A stretch of DNA of 64,000 nucleotides from Thecamonas trahens ATCC 50062 (lineage: Eukaryota > Apusozoa > Apusomonadida > Apusomonadidae): positions 119,241 through 183,240 of the forward strand of contig NW_013657635.1 of assembly GCF_000142905.1 (NCBI RefSeq), given 5' to 3'. The notes beneath the pieces were generated by a model. It saw nothing but the letters and a program-made list of their open reading frames with translations. It ran no database searches and was not told the origin of the DNA. The position numbers and the translations under genes are program-made. This document shows, piece after piece, positions 29,662-38,919 of this stretch. The first letter of the stretch is position 1. Every line of letters starts with the position of its first letter.

Positions 29662-31539
29662 ATGGGGCGATCGCGGCGTGGGCGGAGCGGGGTCAAACCC
29701 AAACGAGCGAGATGGTCAGTGTGGCGGTACATGGCTGTGATCCGGAGTCTACTTGCGGTTGTACTGGCATACACGGCGTGGCGCGGACTGCAGCGTGCCG
29801 GATGGACGTGGGGCGTGTCGTCCTTTCACCCGCGAACGGTGGGCTCCTGCGACGGATGTCCGGGTGGAAGCGGAGCCGGGAGCGAGAAGCGGGCAGGCGA
29901 GGCGTGCGGCGGCATGCTATGCGCGGTGGTGAACATGCTGACATGGCGCATGAGCTCGTGTCCTTCTCGGTTGGCCCTCTCGCCGAGCACCATGGCCTCG
30001 GTGGTGGCCGGCGAGATGCTGATGCTGCTGGCGGCGGCGGCGACGGCCGGGTGGGCGGCGGTGCGGGGAAGCCAGGAGGCGCTGATGGGCAAGGTCGAGC
30101 GGTGGTCCTGGGGCCTGGCTGGCCTGGCCATGGCCTGGCTGTTGGTCCAGGACGTGGCCATGTACAACAACCATGAGTACCTGTACGCACTCCTCGCCGT
30201 TGTCTTTGCCCTTGGCGGCGACAGCGAGATGGCGGCCGAGGCCGAGGCTCTCGCCATCGCTGCCCTCTGCGCCACTGTTTACGGCTGGGCCGGCCTGATC
30301 AAGGCCACCACGCCTGAGTGGCGGGAGGAGGTCCTGGCCGCCCAGCTGATCATGAGCCCGGACGTACTGGTGCCGCTGCGGACGGTGCTGGTGCCGTCGG
30401 TGGCTGTGACGGCCGGCGTCGCCTGGGGAGGCCTCCTACTGGATCTGGTGTGGGCGCCGGGCCTCGCGGTGCTGTTTATGGCCTCGCGATGGAGCGAGCC
30501 TGCCGCAAAGGTGCTGAGTTGCGGGCGATGGGCGGGCTGGACGGTGGCGTCGCTGCCGATCGTCGGCTTCCACGTGGTGAACAAGCTGACGCTGCCGATC
30601 GGCGAGTTTCCGCTGACGATGGTCATCCTGCACGCGGTGCAGCTTGCGCCACGACCGCCACGACCGCTGCAGCTGGGCGAGCGCCTGCGCGGACGGGCAG
30701 CTGTGCTGGTGGCGCTGTTGGTGGTCGTCAACGTGGTGGCGGGCATACAGCAGTCTCGGGCGGACTTTTGGCGGCGGGAGGAGACTCGGTTCGGGTGGAT
30801 GATGATGATGCGCGCGACGTCGCGGCCGTACTTGGAGCTGGGATGGGAGGACGTTGAGACGGGCCAGCGATGGCGACACGACCCGGTTGCGAGGGAGTGG
30901 ACGACGTTGCGACAAGCTCGCAAAATGGCGTTTGACCCGGCGATACTGCGAGCGTATGCGGTTTACGCTGAGGCCGAGATGGCGGCGCGAAGCGGGCGGC
31001 GCGTGCGGCTGGTGGTCCTCGAGTCGTGGGCGGGCGTCAACGGCTCCCCGCTGCAGCGCTTCTACTCACACAGGGGCCGACCAGTGCTCAAAGTGCCGAG
31101 AGACGACTTTGTGTCGCAAGCGATTAGTGCGTACGACAACAGTGAGAGCCGGGGCATGATGCTGGGAGCGTTGCGCGCGGCTATGCTGCGCCAAGCCGGC
31201 AAGCCGGTCTTTGTGGCGCTGGAGGCCGGCGACGGGCCGCGAGTGGTGAGGTTTTCAGTTGACTGGGCCGGCGAGGACTGGTCGAGTGGGGCGGATGTGC
31301 TGCAGGCCTGCGGTCGGGATGGCGTGGCCTGGATAGGCGGCGCGCGGGTGGGCAGCGGCGAGTGTGTTGCGCTGGCAATGGAGTTGCCGCTGGAGTTGTG
31401 GGCGGAGAGCAAGTCGGCGTTGGTCGAGTTTGGGTGCGGCACGACGTGGCTCAACTTTGAGCCTGTGGTGATCGACAGCACGACTGGGTTTGAGCTCGAT
31501 GCGAACGATGCCGAGCTACTCGCCGCCGTAAAGGATTGA
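29662..31539 (+). CDS. Vitamin K-dependent gamma-carboxylase-like (HTTM) membrane protein
   Basis: 625 residues. Several hydrophobic helices span ~25-330. The segment YNNHEYLYALLAVVFAL, then TVYGWAGLIKATTPEW, then SRWSEPAAKVL, and FHVVNKLTLPIGEFPLTMVI reproduces the order of HTTM motifs: the H-Y-L/F start, the YAGLxK loop with its Lys, the EP/ELG helix and the H-x-x-F/IGxFPW region. Behind it, WMMMMRATSRPYLELGWEDVE and LRQARKMAFDPAILRAYA look like the luminal beta-rich carboxylase part (Q-x-R-x-M-x-x-DP). Human GGCX carboxylates glutamates in vitamin-K-dependent proteins; homologues in other eukaryotes and bacteria mostly have unknown substrates, so activity here is inferred only at family level. 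Starts 82 bp after talin on the same strand. Its 3' end overlaps the next, antisense gene by 24 bp. Confidence 0.75.
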   Translation: MGRSRRGRSGVKPKRARWSVWRYMAVIRSLLAVVLAYTAWRGLQRAGWTWGVSSFHPRTVGSCDGCPGGSGAGSEKRAGEACGGMLCAVVNMLTWRMSSCPSRLALSPSTMASVVAGEMLMLLAAAATAGWAAVRGSQEALMGKVERWSWGLAGLAMAWLLVQDVAMYNNHEYLYALLAVVFALGGDSEMAAEAEALAIAALCATVYGWAGLIKATTPEWREEVLAAQLIMSPDVLVPLRTVLVPSVAVTAGVAWGGLLLDLVWAPGLAVLFMASRWSEPAAKVLSCGRWAGWTVASLPIVGFHVVNKLTLPIGEFPLTMVILHAVQLAPRPPRPLQLGERLRGRAAVLVALLVVVNVVAGIQQSRADFWRREETRFGWMMMMRATSRPYLELGWEDVETGQRWRHDPVAREWTTLRQARKMAFDPAILRAYAVYAEAEMAARSGRRVRLVVLESWAGVNGSPLQRFYSHRGRPVLKVPRDDFVSQAISAYDNSESRGMMLGALRAAMLRQAGKPVFVALEAGDGPRVVRFSVDWAGEDWSSGADVLQACGRDGVAWIGGARVGSGECVALAMELPLELWAESKSALVEFGCGTTWLNFEPVVIDSTTGFELDANDAELLAAVKD

Positions 31540-32439
31540 GCGTGAGGAGAGGCGATGCGAGAGTGGGTCGGCGCGGGTGAGGGCGGCAGCCGCGGACGAG
31601 GCTGCCGACGCTGCCGCAGCGCGCTGGCGAGCCTTGAGCGGCGAGACCGGCGGCTGGCGGAGGAGCCACGTGGTGCGGGCGCGGTTGAGGTCGTCAGCGA
31701 CCACCGAGGTGCGGACCGGGAGCGACGGCGCCGAGCCGGAGAGCAGCCGATGGCTGAGGGTGGCATGAGAGGTCAGCGTGCGGCGCGGCTTGTCCGAGAC
31801 AATCGACGCGGCCAGCGAGGTAGCGCGGGCAGCGTCCCTCAGCGATTTCCCACCTTGCCGCCGCTCACGAGCCTCTAGCGTCACCTGGGCCTCCTCCAGC
31901 GGGGTTAGGCGGGCATGGACGACCTGGAGCGAGGCCGGTAGCGATCTGCGCGCCGGCGGCGACGAGAGAGCAACGCGGGTAGCAGGCGATGGGCGGCGGG
32001 GCAGCTGCTTGCCCTGCGACAGCGGCCCACTAGATGAGGCCGGAGCCGACGCATAGGCGGCGGAGTGGTGGTTTGCGACGAGACTCGGGGCGACGACCGA
32101 CGGCAGATCGGCCAGTGGAGTGTGGGCGAGGGCAGCCGCGGCGGCGGCCGCGGAAGCCTTGGCCTTGTCGGCATGGAGCGAGTGCGAGACAGCAGCAGTG
32201 AGCGATCCAAATGGCGGAGGACAACGATGTGCCGGAATGACGAGCGGGGCAGTGAGCGGGCGCAGCGGGCGCGGCGGGAGCGATGACGGCGGCGGGCGGC
32301 GGGCTGCGGCGGTGGACGGGAGGGCGGACGGAGCACGGGTGGCGGCACTGGCACTGCGACCGAGGCCAGACGGTGGGTGGAGGGTGAGTGCTGATGGAGG
32401 TCGCCGGTGCCCGAGTGGGCGGGTGGCGGAGATGTGCAT
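31516..32439 (-). CDS. Disordered Ser/Pro/Ala-rich protein, unknown
   Basis: 307 residues with no recognised domain. The N-terminal half is Pro/Ala/Ser/Arg low complexity. The central part (~175-215) is more structured: VVHARLTPLEEAQVTLEARE followed by RRQGGKSLRDAARAT, a possible amphipathic helix. The tail is basic with repeated Ala-Ser. ATG start followed by HISATRPLG; a GTGGCG hexamer array lies just upstream (~32473-32515). The last 24 bp of its coding region overlap the last 24 bp of the VKGC-like gene on the other strand. It could be a flagellar or cytoskeletal microprotein, but nothing in the sequence proves this. The reading frame itself is only moderately convincing. Confidence 0.5.
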   Translation of the reverse strand: MHISATRPLGHRRPPSALTLHPPSGLGRSASAATRAPSALPSTAAARRPPPSSLPPRPLRPLTAPLVIPAHRCPPPFGSLTAAVSHSLHADKAKASAAAAAAALAHTPLADLPSVVAPSLVANHHSAAYASAPASSSGPLSQGKQLPRRPSPATRVALSSPPARRSLPASLQVVHARLTPLEEAQVTLEARERRQGGKSLRDAARATSLAASIVSDKPRRTLTSHATLSHRLLSGSAPSLPVRTSVVADDLNRARTTWLLRQPPVSPLKARQRAAAASAASSAAAALTRADPLSHRLSSRSILYGGE

Positions 32440-32472
32440 GGTGATGGGGGTGGGGTGTGGCTATGGGGGGAG

Positions 32473-32515
32473 GCGTGGCGGTGGCGGTGGCGGTGGCGGT
32501 GGCGGTGGCGGTGGC
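32473..32515. repeat. (GTGGCG)n hexanucleotide repeat
   Basis: Seven perfect GTGGCG units, in the ~140-bp tandem spacer upstream of the disordered-protein gene and downstream of the kinase stop. Probably part of the 5' UTR of the former. Confidence 0.9.
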
Positions 32516-32583
32516 GCCAACGGCGAATTGCCTGCGCGGACGGACAGGCCGGCGGGCGGCGGAGGAGGGGAGGGTTCCGGTTT

Positions 32584-35500
32584 TTAAAGGCGCATGCGGG
32601 CAAGGAGAATCTGGATTTGGGCCTTGTAGATCCACGGCTGGCCCTCGCCGCGGGTAAACTTGATGCCGAGGAGCGACATGCGGCGGAGGCGGCAGATCTC
32701 GATGGTAAAGCTGAGGTCGTCTTGGTCGGCGAGGGCTAGCTTGCAGTCGTAGACATAGTTGGAGAGGGTAAAGTCGACGGCGCAGTCCTCAAGGGCATCG
32801 GCAATGCATGCACAGGTGTCCTTGAGCGAGCGGGTTGTCGTTGTCTCGACCGAGAACGGCCCGCGGACGGCACGGAGCTCGGGCATGTTGGGCGAGGTCG
32901 GGGTGCCCTCGCCCAAGGCGGCCGCCTGTTCGGCAGCGCGGCGCTCGGCCATTGCTTCCCATCGCCCGGGCGCAGTGAGCATTCCTTTGGGCGCGCCAGT
33001 CGAGCGCGCGTATTCGAGAACGCGTGGCGAGAGCGAGAGCTGGAGCTGGGCGTCGACGGCGGTGTCGACCGGAGGTGTGGGTGTGGCCGACGTTGGCCGG
33101 CTCGTCTTGCCGCCAGACGGTTGGTCGCCGGACGGCGGCGGCGAGGCCGCTACCACAGAATCAGCCGGTGGCGACTGGGCCTCGGCCGCTTTCGGCATGT
33201 ACCGCACCGTGTTGGAAGGTCGCCCTCGGAGTCTTCAGACTTGTTGAGCGGCGCGAAGCGGACAGCGGACCAGTCGATGGACGAGACCGAGTTCTCGAAT
33301 GAGGAGGCCGAGATGGCGCGGGCGCGGGTACGAGTACCTGCGGCGCGGATGTTCGCAACGGCGATGCTGGGCGGAGGATGGGGAGCGACGGCCTCCGAGA
33401 TCGGCGTCAGGCTCGATACCGGGCTCATGGTTTTGGGTGAGCGCGAGCGCGACGACGAGACCGACAAGGTCGACGGCGGCGGGTTGTGCGGGAACGCCGT
33501 GCTGGCTGGCGTGGGGCGTCGGGCAGCGCGGGCCTGGGCGCGGACCTGCTTGCGGACCCGAATGCGGGTCCGGCGCTTGACATGCTTTTTGTGCTTGCCG
33601 GTCTTGCCCGGTGTCGCGACCGGTGAGTCGAGCTCGCGGCCGCACGACGGCGAGCCCGACGACGACGACTTGGTCCGTGAGCGCGATGCAGCGGCCGGCC
33701 GGGTCTTGTCGAGGTCAAGACGCGGAAGTGCTGGAAGGGTGGGCGTCGTCGCGCTCACCGCCGACGCAGTGGCGGCTGACGCGTCTTTGGCTACCGAGTC
33801 CGAGTCGGAGGCGTTGGAGCCGGCCGACGCAACCGAAGTGACGGATGCCACCGAGCCGAGCGTGGTCGACGACGAGAATCTCGAGTGCGAGCGGGTGGCC
33901 GAGACAGAGCGTCGGCGCGAGCCCGAACCCGAGCCGGAGGTTGAAAAGGTGCGGACGCGAACGTGCGACGATGACGAGCCGTACGATGAGTACGAGTTGC
34001 ACGAGGCCGTGCTAGGACCAGAGCCAGAGCCAGAGCCATAGCCATGAAGCGAGCCGAGCTCCGCGTCGCGAGCAGCGGCGGCCGCGTTGGCGGCAGCGCG
34101 GCGCTCGCAAGCGAGATGATAGACGGCGGCGTGGAGGCACGGCTCGTTGTGGAGAAGGGCATGAGTGACCTCGAGGGTGGAAAAGCCGTAGCCGGCAAGC
34201 TCGACGAGGATTGAGTGCTCGGGGGCGACGACAGGCTCGCGGTGCGGAAGATGGGTGTCCGGCGGACCGGAGTAGCCCTCGAGAATCCACGGGTGGTTGG
34301 CGATTTCGTCGAGCGAGAAGCGCTGGGTCGGGTCGACAGTGAGCATGCCGGCGATGAGGGCGTTGACCCCGTCCGAGAGCTGCGGCGGCTGGTAGAACTC
34401 GCCCTTGCGGATGAGCGAGTAGAGGGTGGCCACGTCTGGGTGGTCAAAGGGAAGTGAGCCGGTGACCATAGCGTAGAGGGTGACGCCCATGGCCCAAATG
34501 TCGACGTGCGGGCCAAGGTAGGGCTGGGCAGAGAGGAGCTCCGGGGCGGCATATGCCGGCGTCCCGCACGCGGTCTCCAGGACCTCATGCGGGCGGAACT
34601 CGTTGACAAAGCCAAAGTCGACGAGCTTGACGTTGACCTCGTCGTCGAGCAGAAGGTTCTCGAGCTTAATGTCGCGATGGGTGAGATAGTTGCCGTGGCA
34701 GTAGGCGACAGCCGAGACGAGCTGGCGGAAGAGGCGGCGGGCCTCGGCCTCGCGAATGCGGCCGCGGGTGACGATGTAGTCAAAGAGCTCGCCACCAGAG
34801 ACGTACTCCATCACCATGTACACGTGATCGACGGTGACTTGGACTTCGCGGAGCGAGGCAATGTGCGGGTGTGAGAGTAGGTTGAGCACCTTGGTCTCAC
34901 GCGAGATGCGAACCGTCTCGGACTGGACCTGCGGGGTGAGGACCTTGACCGCCACCAGCTCGCCGGTTGTCGCCATCTTGGCGAGCTTGACGAGCGAGTA
35001 CGAGCCGCGGCCGAGGGTGCGCAGAAACTGGTACTTGCGCGAGAGGATCCGCGGGGTGACGAGCCGCCGCGGCGAGGGCAGGTCCAGCGAGCGCGGCGAA
35101 TGCATCGACGCCAGTTGCTGCGTCCGCGACCCAACGGTGTAGCCCGATGAGTCCGAGACAAAGGAGGAGAGCGACTCAAACGAGGCCTTGGCCCCGTCCG
35201 GCCGCGAGGCACTCCCGTCGCTGCCCCGGCCGCCGCCCTGCCCACTGTGCGCAGCCTGGATGCGGGCGAGATTCGCTGCGGTGAGCGCAAGGCGCGGAAC
35301 CGGTGTCCGCTGACGAGCTGCCGGCGAGCGGATGCCAGTAGCAGTAGCAGCAGCAGAAGGAGGTTGTACGCCATGGGCATAGCAGGGCGACTGGCCATGG
35401 CCAACAGCGAGGCCGTGACCGTTTTGAGAAAGAGCGTAACCAGCCGGCGAGCCTTGCAGACGGGAGGCAGGCAAGAGCGAGGCGGAAGCATGTGCCGCGA

Positions 35501-35909
35501 CCATATGAGGCTCCGCAGAGGCACCTGAGTGGTCCGAGGCCAAGGTAGCGACCGAAGGCGAGGCCGAGGACGAGCCGTGAGAAACCGCTGTTCCAGAGCC
35601 TGACGAGGCGACGAGGGCGTCGTCCGAGGCACCAATGGTGGAGGGAGCAGGGCTTGTGACCTCGTCTGTGGAGAAGGTCTCCCTTGTAGGCGACCATGTC
35701 ATACCTTGTGTACTTCCAAAGCCCGAGCCACTTCCACCATCCCCTCCTCCTCCACTCCCTCCCCCAGCCGAGCTCACCGAGACCGACCGCAGCCTTCCCA
35801 AACTCTCACTTGCCGCGGCCGCATGAGCCTCACCACCACCACCACCACCACCACCACCACCACCACCACCACCTGCCCAACCTGCGGCTTCTGTCTCTAT
35901 AGATGCCAT
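32584..35909 (-). CDS. MARK/PAR-1-type Ser/Thr protein kinase with UBA and KA1 domains (frame break at ~33210)
   Basis: About 1,108 residues. Kinase domain: GRGSYSLVKLAK (Gly loop), VAVKVL, catalytic HRDIKLENLL, metal-binding DFGFVNEF, and LETACGTPAYAAPE with the T-loop Thr that LKB1 phosphorylates in MARKs. A UBA-like segment follows (VELAGYGFSTLEVTHALLHN), as in the AMPK-related kinases. The C-terminal ~95 residues, SFTIEICRLRRMSLLGIKFTR and PWIYKAQIQILLARMRL, are a KA1 (phospholipid-binding, autoinhibitory) domain. They lie one frame over from the rest: at ~33208-33214 the sequence CCAACACGGTGC lacks one base that would join PT to VRYMP. A poly-Gly run near the start is encoded by CAC repeats. 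The ATG giving MASIETEAAGW is used, as the upstream extension has no ATG. DFGF in place of DFGL/F-S is a mild variant. Confidence 0.88.
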
Positions 35910-36347
35910 TGTATCCCCCCTCACAAACACGCAAGGAAGAGACTCTAGCCTTTCCCCCAACTGTCCAACCTCGTCTCCTCCCCGTGGAGTTGACGCGGTG
36001 GCGTGTTGCACCCTCTCTGTCTTGTCCCTCCCCCCTCCGTCCCCCCCCCTCCTCCCCCCCCCTCCCTACCCGTTCACCGAACGAACGAATGACATGTCAT
36101 TTCCTCGTGCGAACTGCTGGCACATACATCACCATACGAACAAACGTTGATGCAGTACCTTTGTGGTGATGGTCATGATGATGGTGGTGGTTGTGATCAT
36201 GGTTGTTTGTATCTGGGTGGGTGGGGATATGGGGGAGGGGGGGGGGTGGGGTGGGAGGGGAGGGGGGGGAGGGGAGGGGAGGGGAGGGGAGGTACTCGTC
36301 TTCTGCTGGGTGTTGCTTGGGTAGAAGAGTTCACCATGGTATGTACC

Positions 36348-36407
<60 letters not shown>

Positions 36408-36654
36408 TGTGTGTATATGTGGCTGGGTATGGTGGAAGGTTCTGGTGGCGGGGAACGGCGGCGGCATGGGCCACGGGGTACAGGCAAAGCGACGGGGACG
36501 GGCTGGGGGCTAGGGACTGGGGACTGGGGACTGGGGACTGGGGACTGGAGCAAGGGCAGGGTGTAGGGGGCGGGGGTATGTACTGGACTTATGGTGGAGA
36601 TGGGGCTGTGATGGGGCTGCGCTGCGCGGCGTGTGCTGCTGGCGTGGGCAGAGC
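35910..36654. promoter_or_regulatory. Divergent spacer between kinase and elongin-B-like gene, packed with simple repeats
   Basis: 745 bp with no coding signal. It holds poly-C and CCT runs (~36030-36070), a GGGGA/GGGGT block (~36225-36293), a (GT)n microsatellite of about 70 bp (~36350-36420), and a heptamer GGGGACT repeat (~36509-36546, about five copies). Both promoters must be inside. Confidence 0.7.
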
Positions 36655-36909
36655 ATGTACATTCGGGTCAAGCACAAGAACGAGACCATGTTTGTGGAGA
36701 CCGAGCCGACGCAGACGGTGGCGGATGTCAAGGCTCAGATCGAGATCATTACGGAGCAGCCGGCCGAGGATCAGCGGATCATCTTCAATGACGAGCCGGT
36801 GGAGGATGCCAAGACGCTCTCGGACGCCAACATCGAGAACGATGCCGTCGTCTACGTTGTGTACCGGCTGACCGGCTCGGACGACTTTGAGGAGGTCCAG
36901 CTCGAGTAA
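36655..36909 (+). CDS. Elongin-B-like ubiquitin-fold protein
   Basis: 84 residues forming a ubiquitin-like fold. MYIRVKHKNETMFVETEPTQ, then VADVKAQIEIITEQPAEDQR, IIFNDEPVEDAKTL and YRLTGSDDFEEVQLE line up with the start, helix, EQRL loop, DGKTL turn and the AFRADDTFEAL segment of elongin B (ELOB). Elongin B partners elongin C in cullin-2/5 ubiquitin ligases. The C-terminus lacks a di-glycine, ruling out a conjugated modifier. It is shorter than human ELOB because the disordered tail is missing. Ends 8 bp before the convergent BBS4 stop. The only other candidates are other ubiquitin-like domain proteins. Confidence 0.75.
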   Translation: MYIRVKHKNETMFVETEPTQTVADVKAQIEIITEQPAEDQRIIFNDEPVEDAKTLSDANIENDAVVYVVYRLTGSDDFEEVQLE

Positions 36910-36917
36910 ACCACGGG

Positions 36918-38432
36918 CTACAAGCCAACTCGCTTGCGGACGCGGACTCGCTTGGTGCGCGGCGAGCCCGAGAGACCGGCCGAGGCCGGGACGCCCGATG
37001 CAGTGGTGGAGGCCGCGGCCGCGCCCGTGGCGGAGCCCGGCACAAGATCGCCCGAGGCGTTTGACGTGGCCGGCGAGAGCGAGGTCGACGAGCCCGACTT
37101 GCCGACACCGTACAGACCGCGCAGCGCCTCCAATGGCTTGGCAAGCTCGGGCGGGACCGAGTACGGCTCGTCGGCTGCCGCCAGTGACGCCTCAAACTGC
37201 ATAAACATACGTGCCGCCCGTGCCGTGTCGCCAAAGCGGTGACAGGTGATGGCGTAGTTGAGCGGAATGCGCAGAACATCGGCCTTGGTCTGCGCGTTCT
37301 GCTCAATCTTCCCCGCGAGTCCCATCGCCTTGTCGTAGGCGGTGCAGGCGTTGGCAAAGTCACCAAGCTTGGAGAGGGTAACGCCGAGGTACATAAAGCC
37401 GGCAGCCAGGTCCGGGTTGAGCCGGACAGCGGCGTTGAGAAAGTGGAACGCCGACGCCGGCTGTGCCTGTGCGAGGTGGACGATGCCGAGGTTGTAGTTG
37501 ACAAGCCACTCAAACGGGGCTAGAAACAGCGCTCGCTTGAGGCATGAGATGGCTGCAACAGCCTTGCCCTTGCCGTAAAAGCACATGCCGATGTTGTTCC
37601 ACAGCTGCGGCGCGTTGGGTGCGAGCTGCGCCACCGCCCGCAGCTTGGCCAGCGCCCCGTCGTAGTCGGCGTTGCACTGCATGACCGACGCCACCGCCAG
37701 GAGCGTGCCCACATCGCGCGGGTTGTGCGAGAGCGACTTGCCGAGCTGATTAAACGCCTGCATCTCGTCGTTGGCCGCCATGTGCAGCTCGCCGAGGCCC
37801 GTCAGCAGCTCCGGGTTCTCCGGCGAGAACTCGAGCGCCTCGGCCAGCAGCCGTCGCGCGCCCTCGGCATCGCCGCGGAGCTCGGCGAGCTTGGACAGCA
37901 TCAGGTACGTGACGTCGTGGCGCTGAATGGCATTGGCCCGCTCAAACCCGTCTGCCGCCGCCTCAAGATCGCCAAGATACATATGGCAGAGACCCTTGTT
38001 GTGCCAGATCTCCCAATCGCCGCGCTCCTGCAGAGCCCTCGCCGCGCGCGAGACGCGGGCCCCAGGCGCCTTGCCCGCGGCCGCGCGCCGCTTCTCATCA
38101 GCCACATGCAGCTCGTGTGCCAGATCGTAGACCTCCAGTGCGGCAGCGTGTCTCCCGAGCAGGAACAGAGTACGGGCCTTCTGCTTGGCGTTGTCGGCCG
38201 AGGCCGGATTGAGTCTGCAAGCGGCATCAAACTGTGCCAGAGCGTCTGTCACCTTGCCCTGCGACCTCTGAATGAGGCCCTTGATGTAGTGGGCATACTC
38301 GGATGCTCCGCCTGTCGTCGCCAGCTGTTGGTCCACCAGAGCCACCGCCTCGTCGTGCTTGCCCTTGGTGTACAGGTCGTGGAGGAGCCAGTTGTACAGC
38401 ACGCGGTGCTGATACTCATTGCCGGTGGCCAT
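36918..38432 (-). CDS. BBS4: Bardet-Biedl syndrome 4 protein, BBSome TPR subunit
   Basis: 504 residues of tetratricopeptide repeats, close to the 519 of human BBS4. Diagnostic runs include YNWLLHDLYTKGKHDEA at the N-terminus, ASADNAKQKARTLFLLGRHA, GDWEIWHNKGLCHMYLG, RHDVTYLMLSKLAEL, FSPENPELLTGLGELH, LWNNIGMCFYGKGKAVAAIS and LAPFEWLVNYNLGIVHLAQAQ. BBS4 is part of the BBSome, which carries membrane proteins in and out of cilia with IFT. An insert of ~25 basic/Ala residues (KRRAAAGKAPGARVSRAARA) lies between the early TPRs, and the C-terminal ~80 residues are disordered and end KRVRVRKRVGL. It shares a divergent spacer with the F-box gene. Confidence 0.96.
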   Translation of the reverse strand: MATGNEYQHRVLYNWLLHDLYTKGKHDEAVALVDQQLATTGGASEYAHYIKGLIQRSQGKVTDALAQFDAACRLNPASADNAKQKARTLFLLGRHAAALEVYDLAHELHVADEKRRAAAGKAPGARVSRAARALQERGDWEIWHNKGLCHMYLGDLEAAADGFERANAIQRHDVTYLMLSKLAELRGDAEGARRLLAEALEFSPENPELLTGLGELHMAANDEMQAFNQLGKSLSHNPRDVGTLLAVASVMQCNADYDGALAKLRAVAQLAPNAPQLWNNIGMCFYGKGKAVAAISCLKRALFLAPFEWLVNYNLGIVHLAQAQPASAFHFLNAAVRLNPDLAAGFMYLGVTLSKLGDFANACTAYDKAMGLAGKIEQNAQTKADVLRIPLNYAITCHRFGDTARAARMFMQFEASLAAADEPYSVPPELAKPLEALRGLYGVGKSGSSTSLSPATSNASGDLVPGSATGAAAASTTASGVPASAGLSGSPRTKRVRVRKRVGL

Positions 38433-38919
38433 GGTCGCACCTCACGAGCAGTGCGTGTCGTGTCGTCGTCGTGGTGGTGGTGGTGGTGGTGGTGGTGGTG
38501 GTGGCGAGTGGTGGTGGCGAGTGGTGGTGGTGGTGGTGGTGGTGATGCTGCTGCTCCTGCTGCTCCCTGGCTGTTCGGTCGGTTGGCTGCTCATCACTCG
38601 CCAACTCGGCAGAGATACAGAGATGCAGAGTCTGGACCGATCACTCCTGCAACTCAGATCTCAGATCACACCGTTCTACATGGGTATGGAGGTGGTCCAT
38701 GACAAATTCTACATTGTCCGTGCTGCGCGTTTTGCGCTGCCCCCCCCCTTCCCTCTGGTCCGCCGCCATTCCCCCATCCGCAGAGTCTTCGACGAGTCTG
38801 GCTCGTGGTCGGACCACAAGCGGACTGATCGACGACACCACCACCACGAGCATCACTCCCGCGGACAGCCATCGCTTTGCACATCTCTCTCACCATTGCA
38901 CGTCTTACTGTTAGAAAGG
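38433..38919. promoter_or_regulatory. Divergent spacer between BBS4 and F-box gene with (TGG)n
   Basis: 487 bp between two start codons. A TGG/GGT trinucleotide array covers ~38470-38545. The rest has no strong feature. The frame of the F-box gene stays open upstream of its chosen ATG, so some of this could be an N-terminal extension. Confidence 0.6.

Noticed and set aside
36129-36566. His-Thr and Cys-Val repeat frames over the (GT)n microsatellite
   Set aside because: Translation of a dinucleotide repeat in a divergent promoter, with no conserved part.
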